Of a stretch of 64,000 bases of DNA, positions 63,948 to 64,000 are shown piece by piece. The position numbers and the translations under genes are program-made. The DNA comes from Desulfamplus magnetovallimortis (GTDB lineage Bacteria; Desulfobacterota; Desulfobacteria; Desulfobacterales; Desulfobacteraceae): positions 153,617 to 217,616 of the forward strand of contig NZ_LT828548.1 in the NCBI RefSeq assembly GCF_900170035.1. The letters run 5' to 3'. Below the pieces are notes generated by a model. The model did not search any database, was not told the DNA's origin, and saw nothing but the letters and a program-made list of their open reading frames with translations. Numbering within the stretch: the stretch's first letter is position 1; every line of letters starts with the position of its first letter.

Positions 63948-64000
63948 ACAACCTGATTACTCAAAATCCACATCTTTTTAGACCAATACTCCCAAAAATT
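63948..64000. other. Right edge, no gene seen
   Basis: 53 bases after the synthase stop with no recognisable feature. Pfa-type clusters often continue with further synthase subunits or a phosphopantetheinyl transferase, which would lie beyond the window. Confidence 0.4.

Overview
The window is AT-rich bacterial DNA that most resembles an anaerobic Desulfobacterota genome (Desulfobacteraceae-like). This is an inference from gene content: acyl-CoA dehydrogenase/ETF modules, a fused cobalamin mutase, a futalosine-pathway enzyme, a Pfa-like giant lipid synthase, and many short palindromic repeats between genes. No rRNA, tRNA, CRISPR array or full-length transposase was seen.

Layout. 1-10.6 kb: the start of an IcmF-type mutase, a TetR regulator, and a branched-chain acyl-CoA (leucine/isovalerate-like) operon of acyl-CoA dehydrogenase, methylglutaconyl-CoA hydratase-like crotonase, carboxyltransferase, HMG-CoA lyase-like enzyme, XRE-cupin regulator and acetoacetyl-CoA synthetase. 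11-17 kb: a higBA toxin-antitoxin pair and a ugpBAE/ugpC glycerol-3-phosphate-type importer. 17-28 kb: an unassigned P-loop ATPase, a DHH phosphoesterase with a split membrane diguanylate cyclase, a FapA-like protein, rpe, mqnB and an AI-2E-type permease. 28-33 kb: a PD-(D/E)XK nuclease-like protein, a large secreted SUMF1-domain protein whose C-terminus looks like a diversity-generating-retroelement variable region, and a broken second nuclease copy. 33-41.5 kb: etfBA and a cluster of ACAD10/11-like dehydrogenase, TetR, APH-type kinase, hydroxyacyl-CoA dehydrogenase and SDR, resembling a 4-hydroxyacyl-CoA degradation route. 42-48 kb: an aldo/keto reductase-ferredoxin, pspF and pspABC with a sigma-54 promoter, and an AAA/PD-(D/E)XK protein. 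48-64 kb: a PlsC-like acyltransferase, a sigma-54 activator and, divergently, a 4205-residue Pfa-like synthase.

The strongest unexplained signal is the intergenic DNA. At least seven families of short repeats (called A-G here) fill almost every gap. Family D is a 97-187 bp miniature inverted-repeat element; six copies have perfect 8-bp target duplications, and copies sit inside families A, C, F and a nuclease gene. Families A and C are tandem two-hairpin units of about 62-85 bp whose stems change on both arms together, which suggests selection on structure. At 1958-2700 several families are nested inside one another within the presumed leader of the branched-chain operon.

A second theme is expansion of short tandem repeats inside otherwise conserved proteins (rpe, mqnB, etfB, the SUMF1 protein and the giant synthase). 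The synthase has a duplicated FMN enoyl-reductase-like N-terminus, three KS domains (one without either catalytic His), and three tandem ACPs that all carry Thr where the phosphopantetheine Ser is expected.
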